Positions 1 to 5,991 are shown, counted from the first letter of the stretch. The stretch is 9,751 bases of DNA from CAXSEF01 sp050920955 (GCA_050920955.1 JBPBQS010000143.1:1-9751); one strand, 5' to 3'. Made by a program: numbers and translations. Notes: generated from the sequence alone by a model not told the origin.

Positions 1-80
1 AAGGGCCGGGCCCTTGGAACGCCTTCCTCAAGAAAGGCCGGTCCAGGGCGGCTCGCCCTGGCGGGTTTGGGCAGAGCCCA
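1..80 (-). repeat. Composite palindromic intergenic repeat, copy A
   Basis: Read on the minus strand, this stretch has GGGCTCTGCCC (79-69), then an ACCCGC tract, then a perfect 8-bp stem with a 3-nt loop (CCAGGGCG at 43-50, CGCCCTGG at 54-61), and at the window edge a short palindrome AAGGGCC-G-GGCCCTT (1-15). The same order of modules recurs on the + strand at 4000-4040 with different stem sequences. No coding function is supported here. The element is cut by the left edge, so its full length is unknown. It sits just upstream of the amidase and may act as a transcript end for a gene to the left. Confidence 0.55.
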
Positions 81-140
81 TGCTTGCTCTCGCCCGCGCC
101 CAGGCTTGCCGCACGCGGCCCGGCTTGCGAGGCTCGGCGG

Positions 141-1487
141 ATGGACACGATCGACGCTGCCGCCCGCGACCTGGATGCCGGCCGGACCACCTCCCGGGCC
201 CTGGTGGAGGCGTGCCTGGCGCGCATCGCCGACCCTGCCGGCGAGGGGTCGCGCGCCTTCGTCGCGGTGTATGCCGGGGCGGCCCGTGCGGCCGCGGACG
301 CCGCCGACGTGTTGCGCCGGGCGGGGCGGGCGGCGAGCCCGTGGGCGGGGGTGCCGTTCAGCCTCAAGGACCTGCTCGACGTGGCGGGCGAGGTGACGCT
401 GGCAGGCTCGCGGGCGCTGGCGGGCGGGGCGCCGGCGGGGCGGCACGCGGAGACGGTGCGGCGGATGCTGGCGGCGGGGATGGTCGCGGTCGGGCGCACG
501 GGGATGACGGAGTTCGCATTCTCCGGGCTGGGGCTCAACCCGCACACCGGCACGCCGTCGAGCCCGTGGGACCGCGCCACGGGGCGCATCCCGGGCGGCA
601 GCTCGTCGGGGGCTGCGGTGTCGGTCGCCGACGGCATGGCGCTGGCGGCGCTGGGCACGGACACGGGCGGGTCGTGCCGCATCCCGGCGGCGTTCTGCGG
701 CGTGGTGGGGTTCAAGCCGACGGCGCGCAGGGTGCCGCTGGCGGGCGCGTTCCCGCTGGCGCCGTCGCTGGACTCGATCGGGCCGCTGGGGCGCAGCGTC
801 GCGTGCTGCGCCACGGTGGACGCGCTGCTCGCGGGCGAGGCGCCGCCCGACGTCGTGCCGGCGGGGCCGGGCGTGTCCGGGCTGCGGCTGGCGGTGGCGC
901 AGGGCATGGTGCTGGAGGGCATGGACACGCCGACCGCGGCCTCGTGGGAGGCGGCGCTGCGTCGGCTGGAGGCGGCGGGCGCGCGGGTCACGGCCGTGGA
1001 GTTCCCGGTGTTCGCCGAGGTCGCCAGGTCGCACGCCAACGCCGTGATGGTGACCGCGGAGGCCTACGCGGTGCACCGGGCGCGGCTGCGCGACTCGGGC
1101 GACTCGTATGACCCGCAGGTGCGCGGCCGGATCGCGCGCGGCGAGGGTTTCGAGGCCGCGGACTACATCGACGCGATGGCCGCGCGCGTGCGGCTGCGCG
1201 TGGCAGCCGACGCGGCGAGCGCGCCGTTCGACGCGGTGCTGATGCCGACGGTGCCGGTCGTGGCGCCGGCGATCCGGTCGCTGGACGAGCCGGCGGAGTA
1301 CGTCCGGGTGAACCAGCTCGTGCTGCGCAACACCGCGCTGGCCAACTTCCTCGACCGCTGCGCGATCAGCCTGCCGTGCCACCGCGCCGGCGACGCACCG
1401 GCGGGGCTCATGCTGGTGGGCGAGACGATGGGGGACCGCAGGCTGCTCGCGGTCGCGGCGGGGGTGGAGGCGGCGCTCGGGGCGTAA
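141..1487 (+). CDS. Amidase signature family hydrolase
   Basis: A 448-residue protein of the amidase signature family, which hydrolyses carboxamides with a Ser-cisSer-Lys triad in the cytoplasm. Visible landmarks are Lys76 (in FSLKDLLD), cis-Ser154 in the GGSSSG segment 152-157, and the nucleophile Ser178 in GTDTGGS (172-178), followed by RIPAAFCG and GFKPT. The spacing of 24 residues between the two serines fits the family. Length is normal for a stand-alone amidase. The ATG at 141 is chosen because GAGG (129-132) lies 8 nt upstream; an in-frame ATG at 84 would add 19 unlikely residues, partly in repeat-adjacent DNA. Substrate cannot be read from sequence. It resembles GatA, but no gatB or gatC is nearby, so a catabolic or detoxifying amidase is more likely. 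It stands alone, flanked by repeats on both sides, and looks like an accessory gene beside the housekeeping block. Confidence 0.9.
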   Translation: MDTIDAAARDLDAGRTTSRALVEACLARIADPAGEGSRAFVAVYAGAARAAADAADVLRRAGRAASPWAGVPFSLKDLLDVAGEVTLAGSRALAGGAPAGRHAETVRRMLAAGMVAVGRTGMTEFAFSGLGLNPHTGTPSSPWDRATGRIPGGSSSGAAVSVADGMALAALGTDTGGSCRIPAAFCGVVGFKPTARRVPLAGAFPLAPSLDSIGPLGRSVACCATVDALLAGEAPPDVVPAGPGVSGLRLAVAQGMVLEGMDTPTAASWEAALRRLEAAGARVTAVEFPVFAEVARSHANAVMVTAEAYAVHRARLRDSGDSYDPQVRGRIARGEGFEAADYIDAMAARVRLRVAADAASAPFDAVLMPTVPVVAPAIRSLDEPAEYVRVNQLVLRNTALANFLDRCAISLPCHRAGDAPAGLMLVGETMGDRRLLAVAAGVEAALGA

Positions 1488-1494
1488 GGAAGAC

Positions 1495-1518
1495 CTTCTT
1501 TTTCTGAAGAAAAAGAAG
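1495..1518. repeat. AT-rich perfect hairpin (10-bp stem)
   Basis: CTTCTTTTTC (1495-1504), TGAA loop, GAAAAAGAAG (1509-1518): a perfect 10-bp inverted repeat that begins 7 nt after the amidase stop codon. It could terminate amidase transcription, but the sequence after it is CAAAAAG and not a T-tract, so it is not a textbook intrinsic terminator on the + strand. From memory, similar AT-rich hairpins are scattered between genes of Acetobacteraceae; this needs a genome search. Confidence 0.6.
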
Positions 1519-1586
1519 CAAAAAGACTTTGCCACGAAGGGCCTTTGCTCCACGCCGGGCACGGTTCCCATGGGCAAGGTTCTTTG

Positions 1587-1608
1587 GTTCTTTCTTTCAA
1601 GAAAGAAC
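1587..1608. repeat. Second AT-rich hairpin (8- to 10-bp stem)
   Basis: GTTCTTTC (1587-1594) pairs perfectly with GAAAGAAC (1601-1608) across the loop TTTCAA; the outer arms extend to a 10-bp inverted repeat if the loop is reduced to 2 nt. It is followed by a pyrimidine-rich stretch (CTGCTTTCTTGCTTTCC). It shares its purine/pyrimidine style with the hairpin at 1495-1518 but not its sequence. The two lie 68 nt apart in an island much richer in A+T than the rest of the window. Confidence 0.55.
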
Positions 1609-1723
1609 TGCTTTCTTGCTTTCCCTCGGGGGCGCCGGCCCGGGCCTTTCTCGCGTGTGCCCTTGCCCCCGCGGGCGTCCTTGTCCAGATATCCGGCTGT
1701 CGGGACCCTGTCGGTCCGTTTCC

Positions 1724-1727
1724 GGAG
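1724..1727 (+). promoter_or_regulatory. Ribosome binding site of nfuA
   Basis: GGAG ends 7 nt before the ATG at 1735. It fixes the start of nfuA at that ATG rather than at the upstream in-frame ATG at 1570, which would read through the hairpin region. Confidence 0.7.
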
Positions 1728-1734
1728 CGCGTCC

Positions 1735-2295
1735 ATGTTCATCGAGACCGAAGACACCCCCAACCCCGCCACGCTGAAGTTCCTGCCCGGCCGCGAGGTC
1801 ATGGGCGCGCGCACCGCCGACTTCGCCAGCGCCGAGGCGGCCGTGCCGAGCCCGCTGGCGACCGCGCTGTTCGAGCTGCCGGGCGTGGCGCGCGTGTTCC
1901 TGGGTGCGGACTTCATCACCGTGACCAAGAGCGACGCGACCGACTGGCCGTCGCTCAAGCCGCAGGTGCTGGGCTCGGTGATGGAGCACTTCGTCTCCGG
2001 GCGCGCCACCATCGAGGGCGAGCAGATCGCCGCGACCACGACCGAGATCGACCCCGCGGACCGCGAGATCGTGGACCAGATCAAGGAGCTGCTGGACACG
2101 CGGGTGCGCCCGGCGGTGGCGGGCGACGGCGGCGACATCGTGTTCCACGGCTACAGCAAGGGCGTGGTGCTGCTGCACATGCAGGGCGCGTGCTCCGGCT
2201 GCCCGTCGTCGCGCGCCACGCTGAAGCACGGCATCGAGAACATGCTGCGCCACTACGTGCCCGAGGTGACGTCCGTGGAGCAGGTCGAGCTCTAG
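1735..2295 (+). CDS. nfuA: NfuA-type Fe-S cluster carrier (NifU-like)
   Basis: A 186-residue Fe-S carrier that accepts assembled clusters and hands them to apo-proteins in the cytoplasm. The N-terminal Nfu_N domain is about residues 1-88 (opening MFIETEDTPNPATLKF, typical of the family), and the C-terminal NifU domain about 107-180 holds CSGCPSS with the cluster ligands Cys153 and Cys156. The segment RPAVAGDGGD just before it is also family-typical. Length agrees with alphaproteobacterial and mitochondrial Nfu. It is the first gene of a tight operon; the next gene begins 3 nt after its stop. Nfu next to tsaB, rimI and fur is a recurring alphaproteobacterial arrangement (recalled). Confidence 0.95.
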   Translation: MFIETEDTPNPATLKFLPGREVMGARTADFASAEAAVPSPLATALFELPGVARVFLGADFITVTKSDATDWPSLKPQVLGSVMEHFVSGRATIEGEQIAATTTEIDPADREIVDQIKELLDTRVRPAVAGDGGDIVFHGYSKGVVLLHMQGACSGCPSSRATLKHGIENMLRHYVPEVTSVEQVEL

Positions 2296-2298
2296 GCG

Positions 2299-2883
2299 AT
2301 GCTGGCGCCGGACGCGCTCGACACGCTGTTCCGCACGGCGCGCTCGCGCTACCGCTGGACCGCGCAGCCGGTGGGCGACGACGTGCTGCGCGCGCTCTAC
2401 GACCTGATGCGCTTCGGGCCGACGTCGGCGAACTGCTGCCCGGCGCGCGTCCTGTTCCTGCGCACCACCGACGCCAAGGAGCGGCTGCGCCCGGCGCTGT
2501 CGGCCGGCAACGTGGACAAGGCGATGTCGGCGCCCGTGGTCGCGGTGGTCGCGCACGACCCGGCGTTCTTCGAGCAGCTGCCGCGGCTGTATCCGCAGGG
2601 CGAGGATGCGCGGGCCTGGTTCGCCGGCAACGCCATGCTGGCCGACGAGACGGCGACCCGCAACTCGACGCTGCAGGGCGGCTACCTGATCCTGGCGGCG
2701 CGCGCGGTGGGGCTGGACGCCGGGCCGATGTCGGGCTTCGACCGCGACCGCGTCGACGCCGCGTTCATGGCGGGGCGGGGCTGGCGCTCCAACTTCCTCG
2801 TCTGCCTCGGCCATGCCGACGCCACCGCAGAGCACGAGCGCGCGCCGCGGCTGGAGTTCGACGAGGCCTGCGTCCTGCTGTGA
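2299..2883 (+). CDS. rutE: RutE/HadB-type nitroreductase family flavin reductase
   Basis: A 194-residue FMN-dependent NAD(P)H oxidoreductase of the nitroreductase fold. It aligns by eye over its length with E. coli RutE, which reduces malonic semialdehyde to 3-hydroxypropionate: GPTSANCCPAR (40-50, FMN phosphate region), LRPALSAGN (63-71), TATRNSTLQGGYLI (118-131), GLDAGPMSGFD (138-148) and the ending FDEACVLL all have counterparts. Length matches (E. coli 196). No other rut genes are visible, so the physiological substrate may be a malonic semialdehyde from another pathway, or a quinone or nitro compound. The ATG lies 3 nt after the nfuA stop with only a weak upstream AGG, so translation is probably coupled to nfuA. 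The gene symbol rests on similarity, not on pathway context. Confidence 0.88.
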   Translation: MLAPDALDTLFRTARSRYRWTAQPVGDDVLRALYDLMRFGPTSANCCPARVLFLRTTDAKERLRPALSAGNVDKAMSAPVVAVVAHDPAFFEQLPRLYPQGEDARAWFAGNAMLADETATRNSTLQGGYLILAARAVGLDAGPMSGFDRDRVDAAFMAGRGWRSNFLVCLGHADATAEHERAPRLEFDEACVLL

Positions 2884-3551
2884 CGCCTTCGTCGGGGGCG
2901 GCAGCGTTGCCGCGCGTGCTGGTGATCGACTGCGCCCTGCCGCTGTGCCGCGTGGCGCTGCTGGACGGGGACGCCGTGCTCGTGGAGCGCGAGCTGGAGG
3001 CGCGCCATGGGCAGGCGTCGCTGCTGCCGGGCCTGGTCGCGGCGCTGCTCGACGCGCACGGGCGCTCGCTCGACAGGATCGTGGCCAACGTCGGGCCGGG
3101 CAGCTTCACCGGGCTGCGCGCGGCGCTGTCCCTGGCGCACGGCCTGGCGCTGGCGAGCGGGGCGGCGCTGGTCGGCGTGACCGGGGGCGAGGCGCTGGCA
3201 GGGGCTGCGGCCGCGGGGCGGGCGCTGTGGGTGGCGACGCCGGCGCGGGCGGGGCGGGTGTTCCTGGAGCGTGGCGGGGTGGCGTGCTCGGTGCCGCTCG
3301 ACGCGCTGCCGGCGGCGGAGGGGCCGGTCCTGGTGGCCGGGGCCGCCTCGGCCGAGGTCGCGCTCCTGATGGAACGGCGCGGCGACGATGTTCGCGTGGG
3401 GGTCTGTGCGGGCCCGGACGCCTCGGCGCTGGCGGCGGCGGCGCAGCGGCGGGTCGAGGGCGCGCTGCCGCCGCGCGCCGTGCTGCCGCTCTACGTCGAT
3501 GCCCCCGAGGCCAGCCTGCCGCGTGGCGGCCTGCGCCCCGGGCCGGCGTGA
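2880..3551 (+). CDS. tsaB: TsaB, tRNA t6A37 synthesis partner of TsaD
   Basis: A 223-residue ASKHA-fold protein. With TsaC, TsaD and TsaE it makes N6-threonylcarbamoyladenosine at position 37 of ANN-decoding tRNAs; TsaB is the non-catalytic dimer partner of TsaD. The hallmark GPGSFTGLR lies at 72-80, after a beta-rich N-terminus (VLVIDCA, 13-19). The C-terminal half is Ala/Gly-rich and poorly conserved, ending in a usual LPLYVDAP segment. The start is the GTG at 2880, whose last two bases open the TGA of the previous gene (GTGA overlap); a downstream GTG near 2916 would remove the N-terminal tail but loses the overlap. The 3' end overlaps rimI in the same way. Pairing with rimI is very common in bacteria. 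Confidence 0.93.
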   Translation: MTPSSGAAALPRVLVIDCALPLCRVALLDGDAVLVERELEARHGQASLLPGLVAALLDAHGRSLDRIVANVGPGSFTGLRAALSLAHGLALASGAALVGVTGGEALAGAAAAGRALWVATPARAGRVFLERGGVACSVPLDALPAAEGPVLVAGAASAEVALLMERRGDDVRVGVCAGPDASALAAAAQRRVEGALPPRAVLPLYVDAPEASLPRGGLRPGPA

Positions 3552-4042
3552 CCGGGCGGGCCGAAAGCCCCCTGCCCGCCGGGATCATCGCTGCGGGCGT
3601 GGTCCATGCCGATGTCCTGGCCGCGATCCACTGTGCCGCGTTCCCGCCGGCGGAGCGTTGGGACGCCGGCGCGATCGCGGCCCTGCTGGCCACGCCGGGG
3701 TGTTTCGCCCTGCTGGCCGACGTGGGGGGGATGGCGATGCTGCGCCTGGCCGGGGACGAGGCGGAGGTGCTCACCCTGGCCGTGCTGCCGGCAGCACGGG
3801 GCCGCGGCGTGGGGGGCGCGCTGCTGGCGGCGGGTCTCGCGGAGGCGGCGCGGCTGGGTGCCGCGGCGGTGCTGCTTGAGGTGGCGCCTGGCAATGCGGC
3901 GGCGCGGGCGCTCTACGCGCGGGCGGGGTTCGGCGAGGTCGGGCGGCGTCGGGGGTACTACCCGGGCGGGGGGGATGCGCTGGTCATGCGGCAGGAAGGC
4001 CGGGCTCTGCCCGGACCCGCAAAGGGCCGGGGGGCCCTTTGA
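3548..4042 (+). CDS. rimI: RimI, ribosomal protein S18-alanine N-acetyltransferase
   Basis: A 164-residue GNAT acetyltransferase, which in the RimI family acetylates the N-terminal alanine of ribosomal protein S18 using acetyl-CoA. The acetyl-CoA loop R84-G-R-G-V-G-G is preceded by strand VLTLAVLP (74-81). The RimI-typical end runs from LEVAPGNAAARALY (110-123) through GF, then GRRRGYYPGGGDALVM (132-147). It starts at a GTG overlapping the tsaB stop by 4 nt. The last residues (about 150-164, GRALPGPAKGRGAL) have no family counterpart and are encoded by the palindromic repeat that begins near 4000; the TGA sits at the last base of the repeat stem. The true ancestral end was probably near MRQ. 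This is the last gene of the operon. Confidence 0.93.
   Translation: MTGRAESPLPAGIIAAGVVHADVLAAIHCAAFPPAERWDAGAIAALLATPGCFALLADVGGMAMLRLAGDEAEVLTLAVLPAARGRGVGGALLAAGLAEAARLGAAAVLLEVAPGNAAARALYARAGFGEVGRRRGYYPGGGDALVMRQEGRALPGPAKGRGAL
4000..4040 (+). repeat. Composite palindromic repeat, copy B
   Basis: Two perfect hairpins in tandem: CCGGGC-TCT-GCCCGG (4000-4014) and AAAGGGCC-GGGG-GGCCCTTT (4021-4040), joined by ACCCGC. The order GGGCTCTGCCC, ACCCGC, stem-loop matches the minus strand of 1-80, with a different but equally well paired second stem. It lies inside the 3' end of rimI and could also serve as its terminator. Confidence 0.65.
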
Positions 4043-4045
4043 TCC

Positions 4046-4108
4046 CTGGACTTAAGCAGGGGTTTCCAAAGGCGAGCCTTTGGCGGAGTCCAGAGGCGGA
4101 GCCTCTGG
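4046..4108. repeat. Tandem palindromes under the end of the TusA-like gene
   Basis: Two stems follow each other: CCAAAGG-CGAG-CCTTTGG (4066-4083) and CCAGAGGC-GGA-GCCTCTGG (4090-4108). A longer-range 7-bp pairing, CTGGACT (4046-4052) with AGTCCAG (4087-4093), and a 5-bp pairing CCCTG/CAGGG (4044-4061) are also possible. Together with 4000-4040 this makes a cluster of four short palindromes between two convergent genes. The minus-strand gene reads through it for its last 20 or so codons. Confidence 0.6.
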
Positions 4109-4360
4109 CCTTGCCTTCCTTCCCTTGCGGAGCAGCAGCGTCACCACCCCGTCCGCGTCGCTGCTCTGCCCCAGCACCTCGTGGCCCTGCGCCGTGGCGG
4201 TGAGCGGGACGTTGCGCGCCGGCTCCTCGCCCCGCAGCGTGACCTGGAGCACCTGCCCCGGCGCCATGCGGTCCAGCGCCAGGCGGGTGCGCACGAAGGT
4301 CATCGGGCAGGTGTCGCGCGTGATGTCGACCGCCTTGTCCGGCGCATCCACCTCGGTCAT
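4052..4360 (-). CDS. TusA-family sulfur carrier-like protein
   Basis: A 102-residue protein whose first 80 residues have the small TusA/SirA fold. The family shuttles persulfide sulfur through the Cys of a CPxP motif near the N-terminus. Here Cys18 and Pro19 are present (TRDTCPMTFVRTRLAL, 15-30), but the second proline is Thr21. APGQVLQV (33-40) and the VPLTATAQGHEVL segment (51-63) follow the usual beta-alpha pattern. The minus-strand SD GGGAGG (4375-4370), 9 nt before the ATG, supports this start. Residues 81-102 are Pro/Lys/Ser-rich, exceed the usual family length and come from the palindromic repeats. The partner is unknown; no cysteine desulfurase is nearby. It is convergent with rimI, only 9 nt between stops, and divergent from fur. 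Confidence 0.85.
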   Translation of the reverse strand: MTEVDAPDKAVDITRDTCPMTFVRTRLALDRMAPGQVLQVTLRGEEPARNVPLTATAQGHEVLGQSSDADGVVTLLLRKGRKARPEAPPLDSAKGSPLETPA

Positions 4361-4399
4361 CGGCCCCGTCCTCCCGGCGCACCGCCGCGCCTTGCGGGC

Positions 4400-4429
4400 C
4401 CTATATCGGGCGCGGGGAAGCGCGGGCAA
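4400..4429 (-). promoter_or_regulatory. Candidate promoter of the TusA-like gene
   Basis: On the minus strand, TTGCCC (4429-4424), an 18-nt spacer and TATAGG (4405-4400) stand about 40 nt upstream of the ATG. CTATATC is an unusual AT-rich patch in this GC-rich spacer. Each box matches 4 of 6 consensus bases, so it remains a candidate only. Confidence 0.4.
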
Positions 4430-4465
4430 GGCGGGGGGCGCCGTCCGGGCCTGGCCGCGCCTGAG

Positions 4466-4494
4466 TCGACAACACGGCGCAGGATCGGCTACCC
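4466..4494 (+). promoter_or_regulatory. Candidate promoter of fur-olsB
   Basis: TCGACA (4466-4471), 17 nt, CTACCC (4489-4494). The -35 is one base off TTGACA; the -10 is weak. It lies about 120 nt before the fur ATG in the 255-nt divergent spacer 4361-4615, where I see no other gene or RNA. I see no clear Fur box. Confidence 0.28.
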
Positions 4495-4615
4495 CGTTGA
4501 TGCCGGGCGATCCGCCCGCGCACGGGATGCGACCGGCGGCGGGGCATGGCTGCGCCGGGGGCGTCCCGGATCTCGCCCGCCGCCCGGACCGCGTCACCGA
4601 CTGCTTGGAATCCCG

Positions 4616-5161
4616 ATGGAATCGCGCATCGAGCGCCTGTGCGTCGACAAGGGCCTGAAGATGACGGGGCAGCGCCGCGTGATCGCGCGCGTCCTGTCCG
4701 ATGCCGAGGACCACCCCGACGTCGAGGAGCTGTACCGCCGCGCCGCCACGCTGGACGGCCGGATCTCCATCGCCACCGTCTACCGCACGGTGCGGCTGCT
4801 GGAGGAGAACGGGATCCTTGCGCGGCGCGACTTCGGCGGCGGCCGCGCCCGCTACGAGCCGACCGAGCACGGCCGGCACTACCACCTGATCGACGTCGAC
4901 ACCGGGCGGGTCATCGAGTTCGAGGACAAGGAGCACGAGGCGCTGATGGCCAGCATCGCGGCGCGCCTGGGCTTCGACCTGGTGTCGCACCGCCTGGAGC
5001 TTTACGGCCGCAAGCCGGTGGCGCCCGCAGCCCCTGCCCCGGCGGCGTCGCGCCGCCGTGCCGCGCCGGCCGTGGCGGCGCGTGCCCCCCGCGGCGAGCA
5101 CGGCGCGGTGGCGGCGGCCCCGGTCGGCGACGCGGCCCCGCGGCTGGGCCGGACGCGGTGA
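4616..5161 (+). CDS. fur: Fur/Mur-family metal-dependent repressor with C-terminal extension
   Basis: A 181-residue Fur-family regulator, a cytoplasmic dimer repressing metal uptake genes when bound to Fe or Mn. The winged-helix domain is about 1-83 (KMTGQRRVIARVL, 15-27; recognition helix SIATVYRTVRLL, 51-62) and the dimer domain about 84-131. All residues matching the second metal site of Magnetospirillum Fur are kept: His33, Glu81, His88, His90, Glu101. At the other site Glu108 and His125 are kept, but the positions usually His87 and Asp89 read Arg87 and Tyr89. There are no CxxC zinc motifs, as in other alphaproteobacterial Fur/Mur. After LELYG (127-131) comes an Ala/Pro/Arg-rich tail of 50 residues, much longer than the usual short end. 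ATG 4616 has GGAA 5 nt upstream and matches the usual N-terminus. It overlaps olsB by 4 nt. Fur versus Mur cannot be decided. Confidence 0.92.
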   Translation: MESRIERLCVDKGLKMTGQRRVIARVLSDAEDHPDVEELYRRAATLDGRISIATVYRTVRLLEENGILARRDFGGGRARYEPTEHGRHYHLIDVDTGRVIEFEDKEHEALMASIAARLGFDLVSHRLELYGRKPVAPAAPAPAASRRRAAPAVAARAPRGEHGAVAAAPVGDAAPRLGRTR

Positions 5162-5991
5162 CGGCGCAGTCGCGCGTGGCGGACGGGCCGGGGCGCGAGC
5201 GGCCCGGCGGCTTCGGCGAGCTGCGCGCCGGCCACCTCGGCGTGCGCATCGCGACCTCGGCGGCCGAGATCGACGCGGTGCAGTCGCTGCGCTACCGCGT
5301 GTTCTACGAGGAGATGGGCGCAGAGCCCGGCGAGGAGGCCCGCGCCTCGCGACGCGACGCCGACGCCTACGACGAGGTCGCAGACCACCTGCTCGTGGTG
5401 GACCACGCGATCGGGCCGGGGCCGGAGGGCGTGGTCGGGACCTACCGGCTGATCCGCCAGCACGCCGCCGCCCAGCTCGGGCGGTTCTACTCCGAGGACG
5501 AATACGACATCTCGCAGATCCTGCGCTTCGGGCAGTCGCTGGAGCTGGGGCGGTCCTGCGTGACCACGACGTACCGGACCGGCGCGGTGATGCAGCTGCT
5601 GTGGCGCGGCATCGCGGCCTACGTGTCGCTGCACCACATCGAGGTCATGTTCGGCTGCGCCAGCCTGCCCGGCACCGACCCTGAGCGGCTGGCGACCGAG
5701 CTTTCCTACCTCTACTACAACCACCTGGCGCCGCCGGCGCTGCGCCCGGTGGCGCTGCCGGGGCGCAGGATCGACATGCGGCGCATGGCGCCCGAGCTGA
5801 TCGAGGCCGGCAAGCCGCCTGCCCTGCTGCCGCCGCTGATCAAGGGCTACCTGCGGCTGGGCGGCTTCGTCGGCGACGGCGCGGTGATCGACCGGCAGTT
5901 CAACACCACCGACGTCGCCGTGGTGGTCAAGACCGACCTCGTGACGGACCGCTACTACCGGCACTACCAGCTGCGCGACGCGCACGACTGA
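5158..5991 (+). CDS. olsB: OlsB-like GNAT acyltransferase (L-ornithine N-acyltransferase)
   Basis: A 277-residue protein of the GNAT subgroup that includes OlsB, often mislabelled hemolysin. OlsB moves a 3-hydroxyacyl chain from acyl-ACP to the alpha-amino group of ornithine, the first step of the phosphorus-free ornithine lipids. Landmarks are LRYRVFYEEMGA (44-55), VVGTYRL (92-98), SLELGRSCV (127-135), and the conserved C-terminal block LIKGYLRLGG (227-236) with IDRQFNTTDV (244-253). The GTG at 5158 overlaps the fur stop (GTGA) and no good SD is visible, so translation is likely coupled to fur. The first 28 or so residues are variable. No olsA acyltransferase, which would finish the lipid, is in the window. 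Another N-acyl amino acid product is possible. Confidence 0.85.
   Translation: MTAQSRVADGPGRERPGGFGELRAGHLGVRIATSAAEIDAVQSLRYRVFYEEMGAEPGEEARASRRDADAYDEVADHLLVVDHAIGPGPEGVVGTYRLIRQHAAAQLGRFYSEDEYDISQILRFGQSLELGRSCVTTTYRTGAVMQLLWRGIAAYVSLHHIEVMFGCASLPGTDPERLATELSYLYYNHLAPPALRPVALPGRRIDMRRMAPELIEAGKPPALLPPLIKGYLRLGGFVGDGAVIDRQFNTTDVAVVVKTDLVTDRYYRHYQLRDAHD

Larger units (their letters stand above)
1488..1734. other. Gene-free spacer between amidase and nfuA
   Basis: This 247-nt spacer has an AT-rich left half (about 1490-1622) holding two perfect hairpins, annotated separately, and a GC-rich right half with the 10-bp palindrome GGCCCGGGCC at 1637-1646. I see no convincing -35/-10 pair for nfuA, although a promoter must lie in or before this region because nfuA opens the operon. 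Short open frames starting in the spacer run out of it with no family resemblance. Confidence 0.6.

Noticed and set aside
84..140. Upstream ATG extension of the amidase
   Set aside because: The extra 19 residues have no family match, while GAGG 8 nt before ATG 141 supports the shorter form.
14..1111. Open frame overlapping the amidase in another + frame
   Set aside because: Gly/Arg/Ala-rich translation typical of a frame-shifted reading of GC-rich DNA; the amidase frame carries the catalytic motifs.
1597..2835. Long minus-strand open frame opposite nfuA and the nitroreductase
   Set aside because: Arg/His/Gln-rich low-complexity translation, and both genes on the + strand are well supported by family motifs.
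4361..4615. Small RNA or Fur box in the divergent spacer
   Set aside because: I found no 19-bp Fur-box-like inverted repeat and no stem-loop followed by a T-tract, so neither is supported.
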